Shown here in pieces: positions 53,234 through 60,873 of a stretch of DNA of 64,000 nucleotides. The notes under the pieces are model-generated. The model was given only the letters and a program-made list of their open reading frames with translations, searched no databases and had not been told where the DNA came from. The DNA lies in the NCBI RefSeq assembly GCF_039536765.1, contig NZ_BAAAZF010000001.1, positions 1,426,001 to 1,490,000 of the forward strand, given 5' to 3'. Source of the DNA: Parerythrobacter jejuensis. Its GTDB lineage: Bacteria > Pseudomonadota > Alphaproteobacteria > Sphingomonadales > Sphingomonadaceae. The first letter of the stretch is position 1. Each line of letters opens with the position of its first letter. The position numbers were made by a program, and so were the translations under genes.

Positions 53234-54109
53234 ATGGAATTGATAGGCCCGACTTCACAAAGCTTCATCAGCCAGCGCACACGGCTGCATTATGCAGACT
53301 GGGGCAACGAAGATGCCCCGCCTCTGATCCTTCTGCATGGCGGGCGTGACCATTGCCGAAGCTGGGACTGGATGGCGGAAAAGCTGCGCAAGGATTGGCA
53401 TGTCATCTGCCCCGATTTGCGCGGACATGGTGACAGCGAGTGGACCAATACCGGCGTCTACACAGTCAGTTCCTATGTTTATGATCTCGCCCAGCTGATC
53501 CACCAGCTGGAGCTCGCCCCGGTGACCATCGTTTCGCACTCGCTCGGCGGCAATGTGACCATGCGCTACACCGGGCTTTATCCCGAGAACGTGCGGCGAT
53601 TGGTGGCGATCGAAGGCCTTGGCCCCAGCCCCAAGGTGCAGGAAAAGATCGCCGAAACGCCCTGGTACGAACATCGCAAGCAATGGATGGAAAAGAAACG
53701 CGATGCCTCTGCGCGCTCGATCAAGAAATACGATACGTTCGAGGCCGCGCTGGACCGGATGCACGAAGCGAACAGCTATCTCAGCCGCAGCCAGGCCGAG
53801 CATCTGACCCGCAACGGCGCGATCCGCAACGAGGATGGCACCTGGAGCTGGAAGTTCGACCCGCACCTCCACGCCTGGCCGCAAGACGATATCTCGCTGG
53901 CGCAGCTGGAAGAGCTATGGGGCCGGATAACCTGCCCCACCCTGCTGGTCTATGGCAATGACAGCTGGGCCTCCAACCCTGAAGACGACGGGCGCATGGT
54001 CCACTTTGGCGACAACGTGAAGGTCAGCGCCTATGAACGCGCCGGCCACTGGGTGCATCACGACCGGTTCGATGATTTCGTGGCCGAGGTGCAGGCGTTT
54101 ATTGAATGA
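53234..54109 (+). CDS. Alpha/beta hydrolase
   Basis: A 291-aa hydrolase. The oxyanion region is LILLHGGRDHCRSW, the strand-loop is CPDLRGHGDS, the nucleophile elbow is VSHSLGGNVTM (Ser), an acid is likely in LLVYGNDSWASNPEDD, and the catalytic His is in ERAGHWVHHDRF. No signal peptide. A substrate cannot be named; its setting among acyl-CoA genes suggests an ester or thioester. A hairpin follows its stop. Confidence 0.9.
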   Translation: MELIGPTSQSFISQRTRLHYADWGNEDAPPLILLHGGRDHCRSWDWMAEKLRKDWHVICPDLRGHGDSEWTNTGVYTVSSYVYDLAQLIHQLELAPVTIVSHSLGGNVTMRYTGLYPENVRRLVAIEGLGPSPKVQEKIAETPWYEHRKQWMEKKRDASARSIKKYDTFEAALDRMHEANSYLSRSQAEHLTRNGAIRNEDGTWSWKFDPHLHAWPQDDISLAQLEELWGRITCPTLLVYGNDSWASNPEDDGRMVHFGDNVKVSAYERAGHWVHHDRFDDFVAEVQAFIE

Positions 54110-54115
54110 GCTGAA

Positions 54116-54134
54116 GGGTCGCTGATAGCGACCC
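54116..54134 (+). terminator. Hairpin after the alpha/beta hydrolase gene
   Basis: Perfect 8-base arms gggtcgct and agcgaccc around a gat loop, starting 7 bases after the stop. No clear T-run follows, so it may be a weak or Rho-assisted terminator. The convergent TraB/GumN-like gene ends 34 bases further on. Confidence 0.45.
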
Positions 54135-54167
54135 AATCATGATCGTGGCGTTCTGGCCGAAGCAATT

Positions 54168-55115
54168 CTAGCTTGGCGAGCGCCAGTCGGGCCCGCTGAT
54201 CGCAAATTCGCGCGCCTCGAGTTGATCGAGCACGCCGTCCTGTTCGGCCAGGACCCGCAGTGGGACGACTGCCAGCGTCACGCCGCTATCCCTCGCTGCG
54301 TCGGCGATCATGCCGGTCCACTGGTCGCGGATCTCGTCGCCCAGATCATCGTCGGCCCAAGGCCAACACGTACCGAGCGCGATTTCGAGGGGGTTTGCCA
54401 TAACTGCGGGCACATCGAATTTGCGCCAGGCATTGCCGCGTGCCTCGACAATGTCCTGCCCGGCCTCGGTCGCGCTCATGGCCGCTTCCAGGCAAGGAAT
54501 GTGGCTAGCAGGCTCTGCCTCGGCGAGATCGTCAAGCAAGTCTTCGCCGCGAAATCGCTCTGGCCGGGTGATCGGCACATCTGCCCTGTCAGCAGCCTTG
54601 CGAACAATATCCGTCGCGTCCTTGGTCGTGTCATCATCGAAATCCAGACGCCGGGCAAGCAGATCGAAGGACGACATCAGAAAACTACGCCGGTCGTATT
54701 TGACATCATACTTGGCCTCGAGCGCGGCCAGCCGCGTGCGCTGGCCAGGGGTCAAATAGTCCGCCGCGACCGACCCATCGGGCAATTTGGTAAAGCTCCC
54801 ACCGCGAAAGATCAGCCGCAAGACATCACCCGGCGAGAATTTCGGGCTGGCGCGCAGGATCACCCGGCTCGCTTCGGCGGTTGCTTCTTTCAGCCGATCG
54901 GGCTGCCACGGAGTGCTCTTGGGCACTGCACGTATCTCGCCGACGAGAATGATTGTGCCGGTCGGGGTATCGATGGTCCACATCGGCGCGCCCGAGCGCT
55001 GCGCCGTTACGACGATTTCGTGGGGGGCCGATGGCGCCTGAGCGATAGCGGGCACGCCAAGAGCGAAAACTGCGGCACACGCAGTGGCAAAGCGAAGACG
55101 CGGTGACATGGCCAT
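54168..55115 (-). CDS. TraB/GumN-like exported protein with an altered first motif
   Basis: A 315-aa exported protein: signal peptide about residues 1-26 (ending AIAQA). The layout resembles bacterial TraB/GumN proteins (putative Tiki-like metalloproteases), for example MWTIDTPTGTIILVGEIRAVP at 45-65 and PAVMANPLEIALGTCWPW. In typical members the first motif reads G-x-x-H; here it is GEIR, so the metal-binding His seems replaced by Arg and activity is doubtful. The start is the ATG at 55115, with a second ATG two codons later. It sits 74 bases downstream of an acyl-CoA dehydrogenase gene on the same strand. Confidence 0.65.
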   Translation of the reverse strand: MAMSPRLRFATACAAVFALGVPAIAQAPSAPHEIVVTAQRSGAPMWTIDTPTGTIILVGEIRAVPKSTPWQPDRLKEATAEASRVILRASPKFSPGDVLRLIFRGGSFTKLPDGSVAADYLTPGQRTRLAALEAKYDVKYDRRSFLMSSFDLLARRLDFDDDTTKDATDIVRKAADRADVPITRPERFRGEDLLDDLAEAEPASHIPCLEAAMSATEAGQDIVEARGNAWRKFDVPAVMANPLEIALGTCWPWADDDLGDEIRDQWTGMIADAARDSGVTLAVVPLRVLAEQDGVLDQLEAREFAISGPDWRSPS

Positions 55116-55189
55116 GCCCCGTATCGACTGCTGGCTAGACGCCGGGTGAACGCGGTGGCTTGAGTCGATCAACCCGCACCACTTTCCCC

Positions 55190-56332
55190 TCAAATCTCCC
55201 GCGAAATCACTTCCTTCATAATCTCGCTGGTACCGCCAAAGATGCGGGTGACGCGGGCGTCGCGCCACAGACGGGCGATAGTGTATTCGTTCATATAGCC
55301 AGCCCCGCCATGCAGCTGCAACGCAACGTCTACGGCTTTCCATTGCATCTCTGTATGCCACAGCTTGGCTGCGCTGGCCTCGCCCGTGGTCAGATTGCCA
55401 TCCAGATGCCGCTTGAGCGCCCAGTCCAGATGGGCCCAGCCCACCTGCAGATCCGTTTTGAGGTCTGCCAGCGTGAATTTGGTGTTCTGGAATTCGAACA
55501 CAGTCTTGCCGAAGGCCGCGCGTTCCTTTGTGAACTTTACCGCCTCGTCAAACGCGCGTTGAGCCCCGGCCTGGCAGCCGATGGCAATAGAGAGACGCTC
55601 TTGCGGTAGCTCTTCCATAAGGTGGATGAAACCCATGCCTTCCCCGCCCAGCATGTTGGTCTTGGGCACGCGGCAATCGTTGAAGAACAGCTCCGAAGTG
55701 TCGGCCGAATGCTGGCCAATCTTGTCGAGATTGCGCCCGCGTTCGAAGCCAGGAGTGTCGGCATCGACCAGGATCAGGCTGGTGCCCTTCGCGCCCTGGG
55801 TCGGATCGGTCTTGGCAACCACAATCACCACATCGGCATTCTGGCCATTGGTGATGTATGTTTTCGAACCATTGATGACGAGGTGATTGCCGTCTTCCTT
55901 GGCCGTGGTGCGGATGCCCTGGAGATCGGATCCTGCGCCCGGCTCGGTCATGGCAATCGCGGTGATGATATCGCCGCTGATCATGCCAGGCAGATACTTC
56001 GCCTTCTGCTCCGCGCTACCCAGCCGCTCGAAATAATTGACCGTGATGTCGTTCTGCAGCGTGAAACCGGCGGCGCTGCCCATATAGGACAGCTCCTCGG
56101 CAATGACCGCATTGTAGCCGAAATCCAGGCCGAGCCCGCCATTCTCTTCGCTCACCGTGGGGCACAGCATGCCCGCATCACCGAGTGCCTTCCATGCCTC
56201 ACGCGGGACGATGCCCTCTTCCTCGTGCTGGTCGAGAAAGGGCTCCATATGTTCGGCGAACACCTTTCGCACCGTGTCGCGGAACATGTTGTGATCGTCA
56301 TTATAGGCGAAGCGGTTGGCCAGATCGAGCAT
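55190..56332 (-). CDS. Acyl-CoA dehydrogenase (LCAD/IVD-type catalytic base), second copy
   Basis: A 380-aa paralogue of the enzyme at 51962. It has AIAMTEPGAGSDLQGI, NGSKTYITNGQNADV, ERAAFGKTVFEFQNTKF and LQLHGGAGYMNEYTIARLWRD. The C-terminal catalytic position is again Gly (RIFGGTSEI), and Glu of LPQERLSIA (about residue 243) is the likely base. It is the downstream neighbour of the racemase and enoyl-CoA hydratase genes, 14 bases after the former, and so part of one catabolic operon. Confidence 0.94.
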   Translation of the reverse strand: MLDLANRFAYNDDHNMFRDTVRKVFAEHMEPFLDQHEEEGIVPREAWKALGDAGMLCPTVSEENGGLGLDFGYNAVIAEELSYMGSAAGFTLQNDITVNYFERLGSAEQKAKYLPGMISGDIITAIAMTEPGAGSDLQGIRTTAKEDGNHLVINGSKTYITNGQNADVVIVVAKTDPTQGAKGTSLILVDADTPGFERGRNLDKIGQHSADTSELFFNDCRVPKTNMLGGEGMGFIHLMEELPQERLSIAIGCQAGAQRAFDEAVKFTKERAAFGKTVFEFQNTKFTLADLKTDLQVGWAHLDWALKRHLDGNLTTGEASAAKLWHTEMQWKAVDVALQLHGGAGYMNEYTIARLWRDARVTRIFGGTSEIMKEVISREI

Positions 56333-56346
56333 CGGTATCAGTCCTC

Positions 56347-57510
56347 TTAGTTCACAGTGCCGGCATCGCGCAGCGCGGCACGTTCGGCTTCGTTCAATCC
56401 CAGCGATTCCAGAACCGCGTCGGTATCGTCTCCGGGCATGGGCGCGGGCTCGGGCGTCGCTGTCGCAGTGCCTGAATAGCGCGGCGCCGGCGCAGGCTGC
56501 GTGTCTCCGCCCACATCGATGAAGGTATCGCGCGCCACATTATGCGGGTGCTGTGCCGCCTCGCTCATGGTCAGGACCGGAGCGTAGCAGACATCGCTAT
56601 GCTCCATGATCGCATCCCATTCCGCGCGGGTTTTGCCCTTGAACAGAGCCGTCAGCTTGTCTTTCAGCGCCGCCCATCCCGCCGGGTTCATCTGGGCATC
56701 GAAATCGGCATCTTCTTCCAGTCCGGCGCGCTTGCGCAGCTCGGCATAGAATTGCGGCTCGATACTGCCGAGCGAGATGAACCTGCCATCGGCGGTTTCA
56801 TAGGTGTCGTAGAAATGCGCCCCGGTATCGAGCAGGTTGACGCCAAGCTGTTCGCTCCACGTGCCGGTGTTTTTCATGCCGTGCATCATGGCCATCAAGA
56901 CGGCGGTCCCATCGGTCATCGCAGCATCGATCACCTGGCCTTCCCCGCCCCGGGCAACACTCAGCAGCGCCGAGACCATTCCATAAGCGAGCATCATTCC
57001 GCCGCCGCCGAAATCGCCGACCATATTGATCGGCGGGGTCGGCTTTCCGCCCTTGCGGCCAAAATGGGCCAGCGCGCCAGCAAGCGCGATGTAATTGATA
57101 TCGTGCCCGGCATAGGGGCAGTAGGGGCCGGTCTGCCCCCACCCCGTCATCCGGCCATAGACCAGCTTGGGATTGTCTTTCAGCAGCTCTTCGGGGCCAA
57201 GGCCCAGTCGCTCCATCACGCCGGGGCGAAAACCCTCGATGATGCCATCCGCACTTGCCGCCAGTTTTCGGGCCAGAGCCACGCCCTCTTCCGATTTCAA
57301 ATTGAGCGCAATCGACTTGCGTCCGCGAGCCAGCACATCCTTGGTCGTGATGGGCTGCGATCCACCGCGTCCGCCGGTGGCCCGGTCGACCCGGATCACT
57401 TCGGCACCGTGATCAGCCAGCATCATTCCGCAGAACGGGCCGGGGCCGATCCCGGCAAATTCTATGATCCGGATACCATCAAGCGGGCCGCCTTTTGTGC
57501 CTTGGGCCAT
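56347..57510 (-). CDS. CaiB/BaiF (class III CoA-transferase) family protein, alpha-methylacyl-CoA racemase type
   Basis: A 387-aa protein. FAGIGPGPFCGMMLADHGAEVIRVDR opens the family fold. GHDINYIALAG (catalytic His) and VGDFGGGGMMLA (catalytic Asp) are the pair used by alpha-methylacyl-CoA racemase, which epimerises 2-methyl branches before beta-oxidation. The C-terminus ends LGLNEAERAALRDAG. The ATG at 57510 shares one base with the enoyl-CoA hydratase stop (TAATG); an upstream in-frame start at 57525 lies inside that gene. Confidence 0.92.
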   Translation of the reverse strand: MAQGTKGGPLDGIRIIEFAGIGPGPFCGMMLADHGAEVIRVDRATGGRGGSQPITTKDVLARGRKSIALNLKSEEGVALARKLAASADGIIEGFRPGVMERLGLGPEELLKDNPKLVYGRMTGWGQTGPYCPYAGHDINYIALAGALAHFGRKGGKPTPPINMVGDFGGGGMMLAYGMVSALLSVARGGEGQVIDAAMTDGTAVLMAMMHGMKNTGTWSEQLGVNLLDTGAHFYDTYETADGRFISLGSIEPQFYAELRKRAGLEEDADFDAQMNPAGWAALKDKLTALFKGKTRAEWDAIMEHSDVCYAPVLTMSEAAQHPHNVARDTFIDVGGDTQPAPAPRYSGTATATPEPAPMPGDDTDAVLESLGLNEAERAALRDAGTVN

Positions 57511-58283
57511 TATTTGCCCTTCCAATTGGGTGCGCGTTTCTCGGCAAAGGCAGCGGCGCCTTCGCGGGCATCTTCGCTCATGAAGATCTGCGGCATCAGC
57601 TTGCCCTGCTCGGTCCAGCGGTCCGCCAGAGGCCAGGCGCGCGATTCTTCGATGATCTGCTTGGAAACCTTGACCGCCAGCGGGCCGTTGGCAGTGATCT
57701 TCTGTGCCAGCTCGATTGCGGCATCCAGCGCCGCGCCGTCGGTTAGCTTATTGATCAGGCCCAGCTCATAAGCGCGCTTGGCGTCGATGAATTCACCCGT
57801 CAGCGCCAGTTCCATCGCGATTTTCGGCGGGATCTGGTCGGGCAGTTTCATCAGGCCGCCAGCCGCTGCCACCAGCCCGCGCTTGGCTTCCGGAATACCG
57901 AATTTCGAACCCGAATTGGCGACGATCAAATCGCAGCTGATCATCAGCTCCATTCCGCCTGCCAAAGCGTATCCTTCAACCGCCGCAATCAGCGGTTTGG
58001 CCGGCGACTTTTCGGTCAGACCGCCAAATCCGCGCCCTTTCACTGAGGGCGTCTCGCCACGCAGGAAACCCTTGAGATCCATGCCCGAACAGAACGTGCC
58101 ACCGGCACCGGTCAGGATGCCGACACGCAGCGAATCGTCTTCGTCCAACCGGTCGAGCGCAGCCGCAATCGCTTCCGAAGCCGCTTTGGTCATCGCGTTC
58201 TTTGCTTCGGGCCGGTTGATGGTCATGATCAAAATGCCATCGCGCACTTCCGTCAGCAGCTCGTCCGTGGTTGCATCGCTCAT
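57510..58283 (-). CDS. Enoyl-CoA hydratase/isomerase (crotonase family)
   Basis: A 257-aa crotonase. Oxyanion-hole segments are GTFCSGMDLKGFL and GYALAGGMELM. The two Glu positions of hydratases are present, in FGIPEAKRGL and AMELALTGEF, so hydration of trans-2-enoyl-CoA is likely. The ATG at 58283 has GGAGAGGCG upstream and is preferred to an open reading from 58337. It is the first gene of the hydratase-racemase-dehydrogenase operon and is divergent from the thiolase gene. Confidence 0.92.
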   Translation of the reverse strand: MSDATTDELLTEVRDGILIMTINRPEAKNAMTKAASEAIAAALDRLDEDDSLRVGILTGAGGTFCSGMDLKGFLRGETPSVKGRGFGGLTEKSPAKPLIAAVEGYALAGGMELMISCDLIVANSGSKFGIPEAKRGLVAAAGGLMKLPDQIPPKIAMELALTGEFIDAKRAYELGLINKLTDGAALDAAIELAQKITANGPLAVKVSKQIIEESRAWPLADRWTEQGKLMPQIFMSEDAREGAAAFAEKRAPNWKGK

Positions 58284-58339
58284 ATCTGTCGCCTCTCCAT
58301 TTTGATTTGAAACTTTCCTTGTGTCGCTGCTGGCCAAGC

Positions 58340-58355
58340 TTTACGGAAACGTCAA
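58340..58355. promoter_or_regulatory. TTTACG-N4-CGTCAA element, candidate acyl-CoA regulon operator
   Basis: Near-palindrome in the divergent hydratase/thiolase promoter region, arms TTTACG and CGTCAA with one mismatch. The spacing recalls TTKACGTNNACGTMAA-type sites used by LiuR-like regulators of branched-chain and fatty-acid catabolism. No such regulator gene lies in the window. Confidence 0.35.
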
Positions 58356-58362
58356 GCCACAG

Positions 58363-58386
58363 TTTTGACCGGACTTTTGGCCGGAC
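58363..58386. repeat. Tandem 12-base direct repeat upstream of the thiolase gene
   Basis: ttttgaccggac (58363-58374) is followed directly by ttttggccggac (58375-58386), 11 of 12 identical. It ends 24 bases before the thiolase ATG, in a position where an activator or repressor could bind. Confidence 0.6.
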
Positions 58387-58410
58387 ACATACACCATTGG
58401 AGAGGACATC

Positions 58411-59679
58411 ATGCCCGAAGCCTATATCGTAGACGCCTGCCGCACGCCGCGCGGCATCGGCAAAGTCGGCAAGGGAGCGCTGGCGGCCGAGCATCCCCAG
58501 CATCTTGCCGCAACTGTTCTGAAAGCGCTCAAGGATCGCAACAATCTCGACACGGCGACGGTCGATGACGTGATCTGGTCGGTCAGTACGCAGGACGGGA
58601 AACAAGCGGGCGATATGGGCCGCATGGCCGCGCTCGATGCAGGATATGACATCACCAGCAGTGGTATGACGCTGGACCGTTTCTGCGGCGGCGGCATCAC
58701 TTCGGTGAACCTCGCAGCAGCACAGGTCATGTCGGGCATGGCCGATTGCGTGGTCGCTGGCGGCACCGAAATGATGAGCCTGACCGCAGAGATGAGCAAA
58801 GCCAAGATGCAGGCCGGGATCGCCCCGCCGATGATGGGCAGCTATAACGAGCGTCTTCAGGCCAAACATCCACAAAGCCATCAGGGCGTGTGCGGCGATG
58901 CCATCGCCAGCAAGGAAGGCTTCACCCGCGAAGAGCTGGACGAAGTCGGCTATCGCAGCCAGCAGCGCGCTGCGCAGGCCATTTCCGAAGGCCGCTTCGA
59001 CAAATCTGTAGTGCCAGTGGTCGATGACGAGGGCAATGTGATCCTCGACAAGGAAGAGTTCCCCCGGCCGCAAACGACCATGGAAACGCTTGGCCAGCTG
59101 GAGCCTGCCTTCACCAAGATAGCCGACGTGCCGCTGGACAAGAACGGCACCACATTCCGCGGTCTGGTGAACCAGAAATACCCGGATCTCGAAATCGAGC
59201 ATTTCCACCATGCCGGCAACAGTTCGGGCGTGGTCGATGGCGCTGCCGGCGTGCTGGTGGCAAGCAAGGAATATTGCGAGAAACATGCCCTCAAGCCGCG
59301 TGCCCGCATCGTTGCCACCGCCAATATGGGCGATGATCCCACGCTGATGCTCAACGCGCCTGTCCCGGCGGCCAAGCGGGTTCTGGAAAAGGCCAAGATG
59401 ACGCTCGACGATATCGACCTGTTCGAAATCAACGAGGCCTTCGCCGTGGTCGCCGCAAAATTCGTACGCGACCTCGATCTCGATTGGGACAAGGTCAATG
59501 TGAATGGCGGTGCGATTGCGCTCGGCCACCCGATCGGCGCGACCGGTTCGATGCTGATCGGCACCATGGTCGACGAGCTGGAACGGCAGGGCAAGAAGAC
59601 CGGCCTGGTTACGATGTGCGCAGCGGGAGGCATGGCCCCGGCCATCGTGGTGGAGCGGGTCGACGGCTTCGTCGACTGA
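58411..59679 (+). CDS. Acetyl-CoA C-acyltransferase (thiolase)
   Basis: A 422-aa thiolase that cleaves 3-ketoacyl-CoA in the last step of beta-oxidation (or condenses acetyl-CoA). Catalytic residues are Cys92 in DRFCGGGITS, His373 in GHPIGATG and Cys403 in CAAGGMAPA, with EINEAFAVVAA before them. The ATG has ggagagg upstream. It is divergent from the enoyl-CoA hydratase operon and ends at an intrinsic terminator. Confidence 0.94.
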   Translation: MPEAYIVDACRTPRGIGKVGKGALAAEHPQHLAATVLKALKDRNNLDTATVDDVIWSVSTQDGKQAGDMGRMAALDAGYDITSSGMTLDRFCGGGITSVNLAAAQVMSGMADCVVAGGTEMMSLTAEMSKAKMQAGIAPPMMGSYNERLQAKHPQSHQGVCGDAIASKEGFTREELDEVGYRSQQRAAQAISEGRFDKSVVPVVDDEGNVILDKEEFPRPQTTMETLGQLEPAFTKIADVPLDKNGTTFRGLVNQKYPDLEIEHFHHAGNSSGVVDGAAGVLVASKEYCEKHALKPRARIVATANMGDDPTLMLNAPVPAAKRVLEKAKMTLDDIDLFEINEAFAVVAAKFVRDLDLDWDKVNVNGGAIALGHPIGATGSMLIGTMVDELERQGKKTGLVTMCAAGGMAPAIVVERVDGFVD

Positions 59680-59700
59680 TTACGCTTTCATAAATCGAGG

Positions 59701-59740
59701 AAGGGCGCGGCGGCTTGAGCTTCCGCGCCCTTTCTGTTTC
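59701..59740 (+). terminator. Intrinsic terminator after the thiolase gene
   Basis: Arms aagggcgcgg (59701-59710) and ccgcgccctt (59723-59732) are perfect complements over 10 bases with a 12-base loop, followed by a T-rich tail (ttctgttt). It slightly overlaps the 3' end of the convergent TPR gene. Confidence 0.8.
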
Positions 59741-60866
59741 AGCTGTTGCCGAGAGCCTTGATAAGTTCGTCCATCAAAGTCGAACCATTGGGCATGATCG
59801 GCTGCTGCGAGGCAATCCGGAAGATCTGCTCGGCCTTCTCCTGATTGCCCTGCGATTGCTCCCACAACATGGCTGCAAGAGCCGTCGAGAACGCTTCCCG
59901 ATCAAGTCGCTTGGCGACTTCGATCCGGCGTTCCGCACTTTCGGTATCGCCTTGCAGCAACTCGATCACCGCAAGCGAGCCGTGCGCTTCGCCAAACGTG
60001 TCGTCATGCTTCAGGGCCGTCTCGAACCGGTCACGCGCAGCGTCGAGATCGCCGCCGATGAAATGCGCCCAGCCGGCCGCAATCCAAGTGCCGAGATGAT
60101 CGACAAACTGCTCTGCCCCTTTGTCGAGCCGGGTCGCCGCGTTCTGCGCGTTACCCTCGGCCAGATCGACCAGGCCCAGCCCGATTTCCGCGCGGGGATT
60201 GAAGGGCCGCGTTGCCAGCGCTTTCTCATACTGCCCACGCGCGTCGTCCAGCTTGCGGTCGCCCAGATCCAGCGTCGCCAATGTGGTCAGCGCATCAGGG
60301 TGATCGCCGCCCTTTTCTGCAGCCGCACGCGCAAGATCGGGATCGTCGACATCCATGGCGAGAACTGACGCCGCAGCCTGTAGCGGACCGTAGTCGGGAA
60401 ACTTTTCAAGATAGGCATGCATCTTCCCGGCCGCCTCGTCGAAGTGACCCAGCTCGTGCTCGATTTGCAGATCGAGCATCGCGGCTTGCGGCAAAGCCTC
60501 GACCACATCTGCCTCCAGCATTTCAGCCGCGCCTTCGAAATCCTTGGCGAGCGCCTTGCTCCACGCAATGTTGAAGCGCAGCCCGGGATCGCCAAGATTG
60601 TCATCCAGGGCCTTCGCAAACCATAGCTGGGCTGCCTGCTGGTCTCCGCTGCGCATGGCGGCGATCCCGGCGGCATTGGCATCTCCGCCCGCCAGTGGTT
60701 CGATCGCCTCCAGCCGCTTGAAGAATGCCGTCGCATCTGCCGGTTGGTCGGCTTCCAAAGCTGCTTGCGCGCAATCTGCCAGCAAGGCCGGGTTTTCCGG
60801 ATCGGCCTTGAGAAAATCCGCCAGCCGTTCCAGCTTCTCGACACTGTCTTGCGATGCCATATCCAT
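59739..60866 (-). CDS. Tetratricopeptide-repeat protein downstream of flhA
   Basis: A 375-aa soluble protein made almost wholly of TPR-type helical pairs. Visible repeats include GDQQAAQLWFAKALDDNLGD, KLDDARGQYEKALATRPFNP, GDLDAARDRFETALKHDDTF and GDTESAERRIEVAKRLD. No signal peptide or enzyme motif. The ATG at 60866 follows GAGGAG and lies 7 bases after the flhA stop, so it is in the flagellar operon. It may act in flagellar export or assembly, by location only. Confidence 0.85.
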   Translation of the reverse strand: MDMASQDSVEKLERLADFLKADPENPALLADCAQAALEADQPADATAFFKRLEAIEPLAGGDANAAGIAAMRSGDQQAAQLWFAKALDDNLGDPGLRFNIAWSKALAKDFEGAAEMLEADVVEALPQAAMLDLQIEHELGHFDEAAGKMHAYLEKFPDYGPLQAAASVLAMDVDDPDLARAAAEKGGDHPDALTTLATLDLGDRKLDDARGQYEKALATRPFNPRAEIGLGLVDLAEGNAQNAATRLDKGAEQFVDHLGTWIAAGWAHFIGGDLDAARDRFETALKHDDTFGEAHGSLAVIELLQGDTESAERRIEVAKRLDREAFSTALAAMLWEQSQGNQEKAEQIFRIASQQPIMPNGSTLMDELIKALGNS

Positions 60867-60873
60867 ACTCTCC

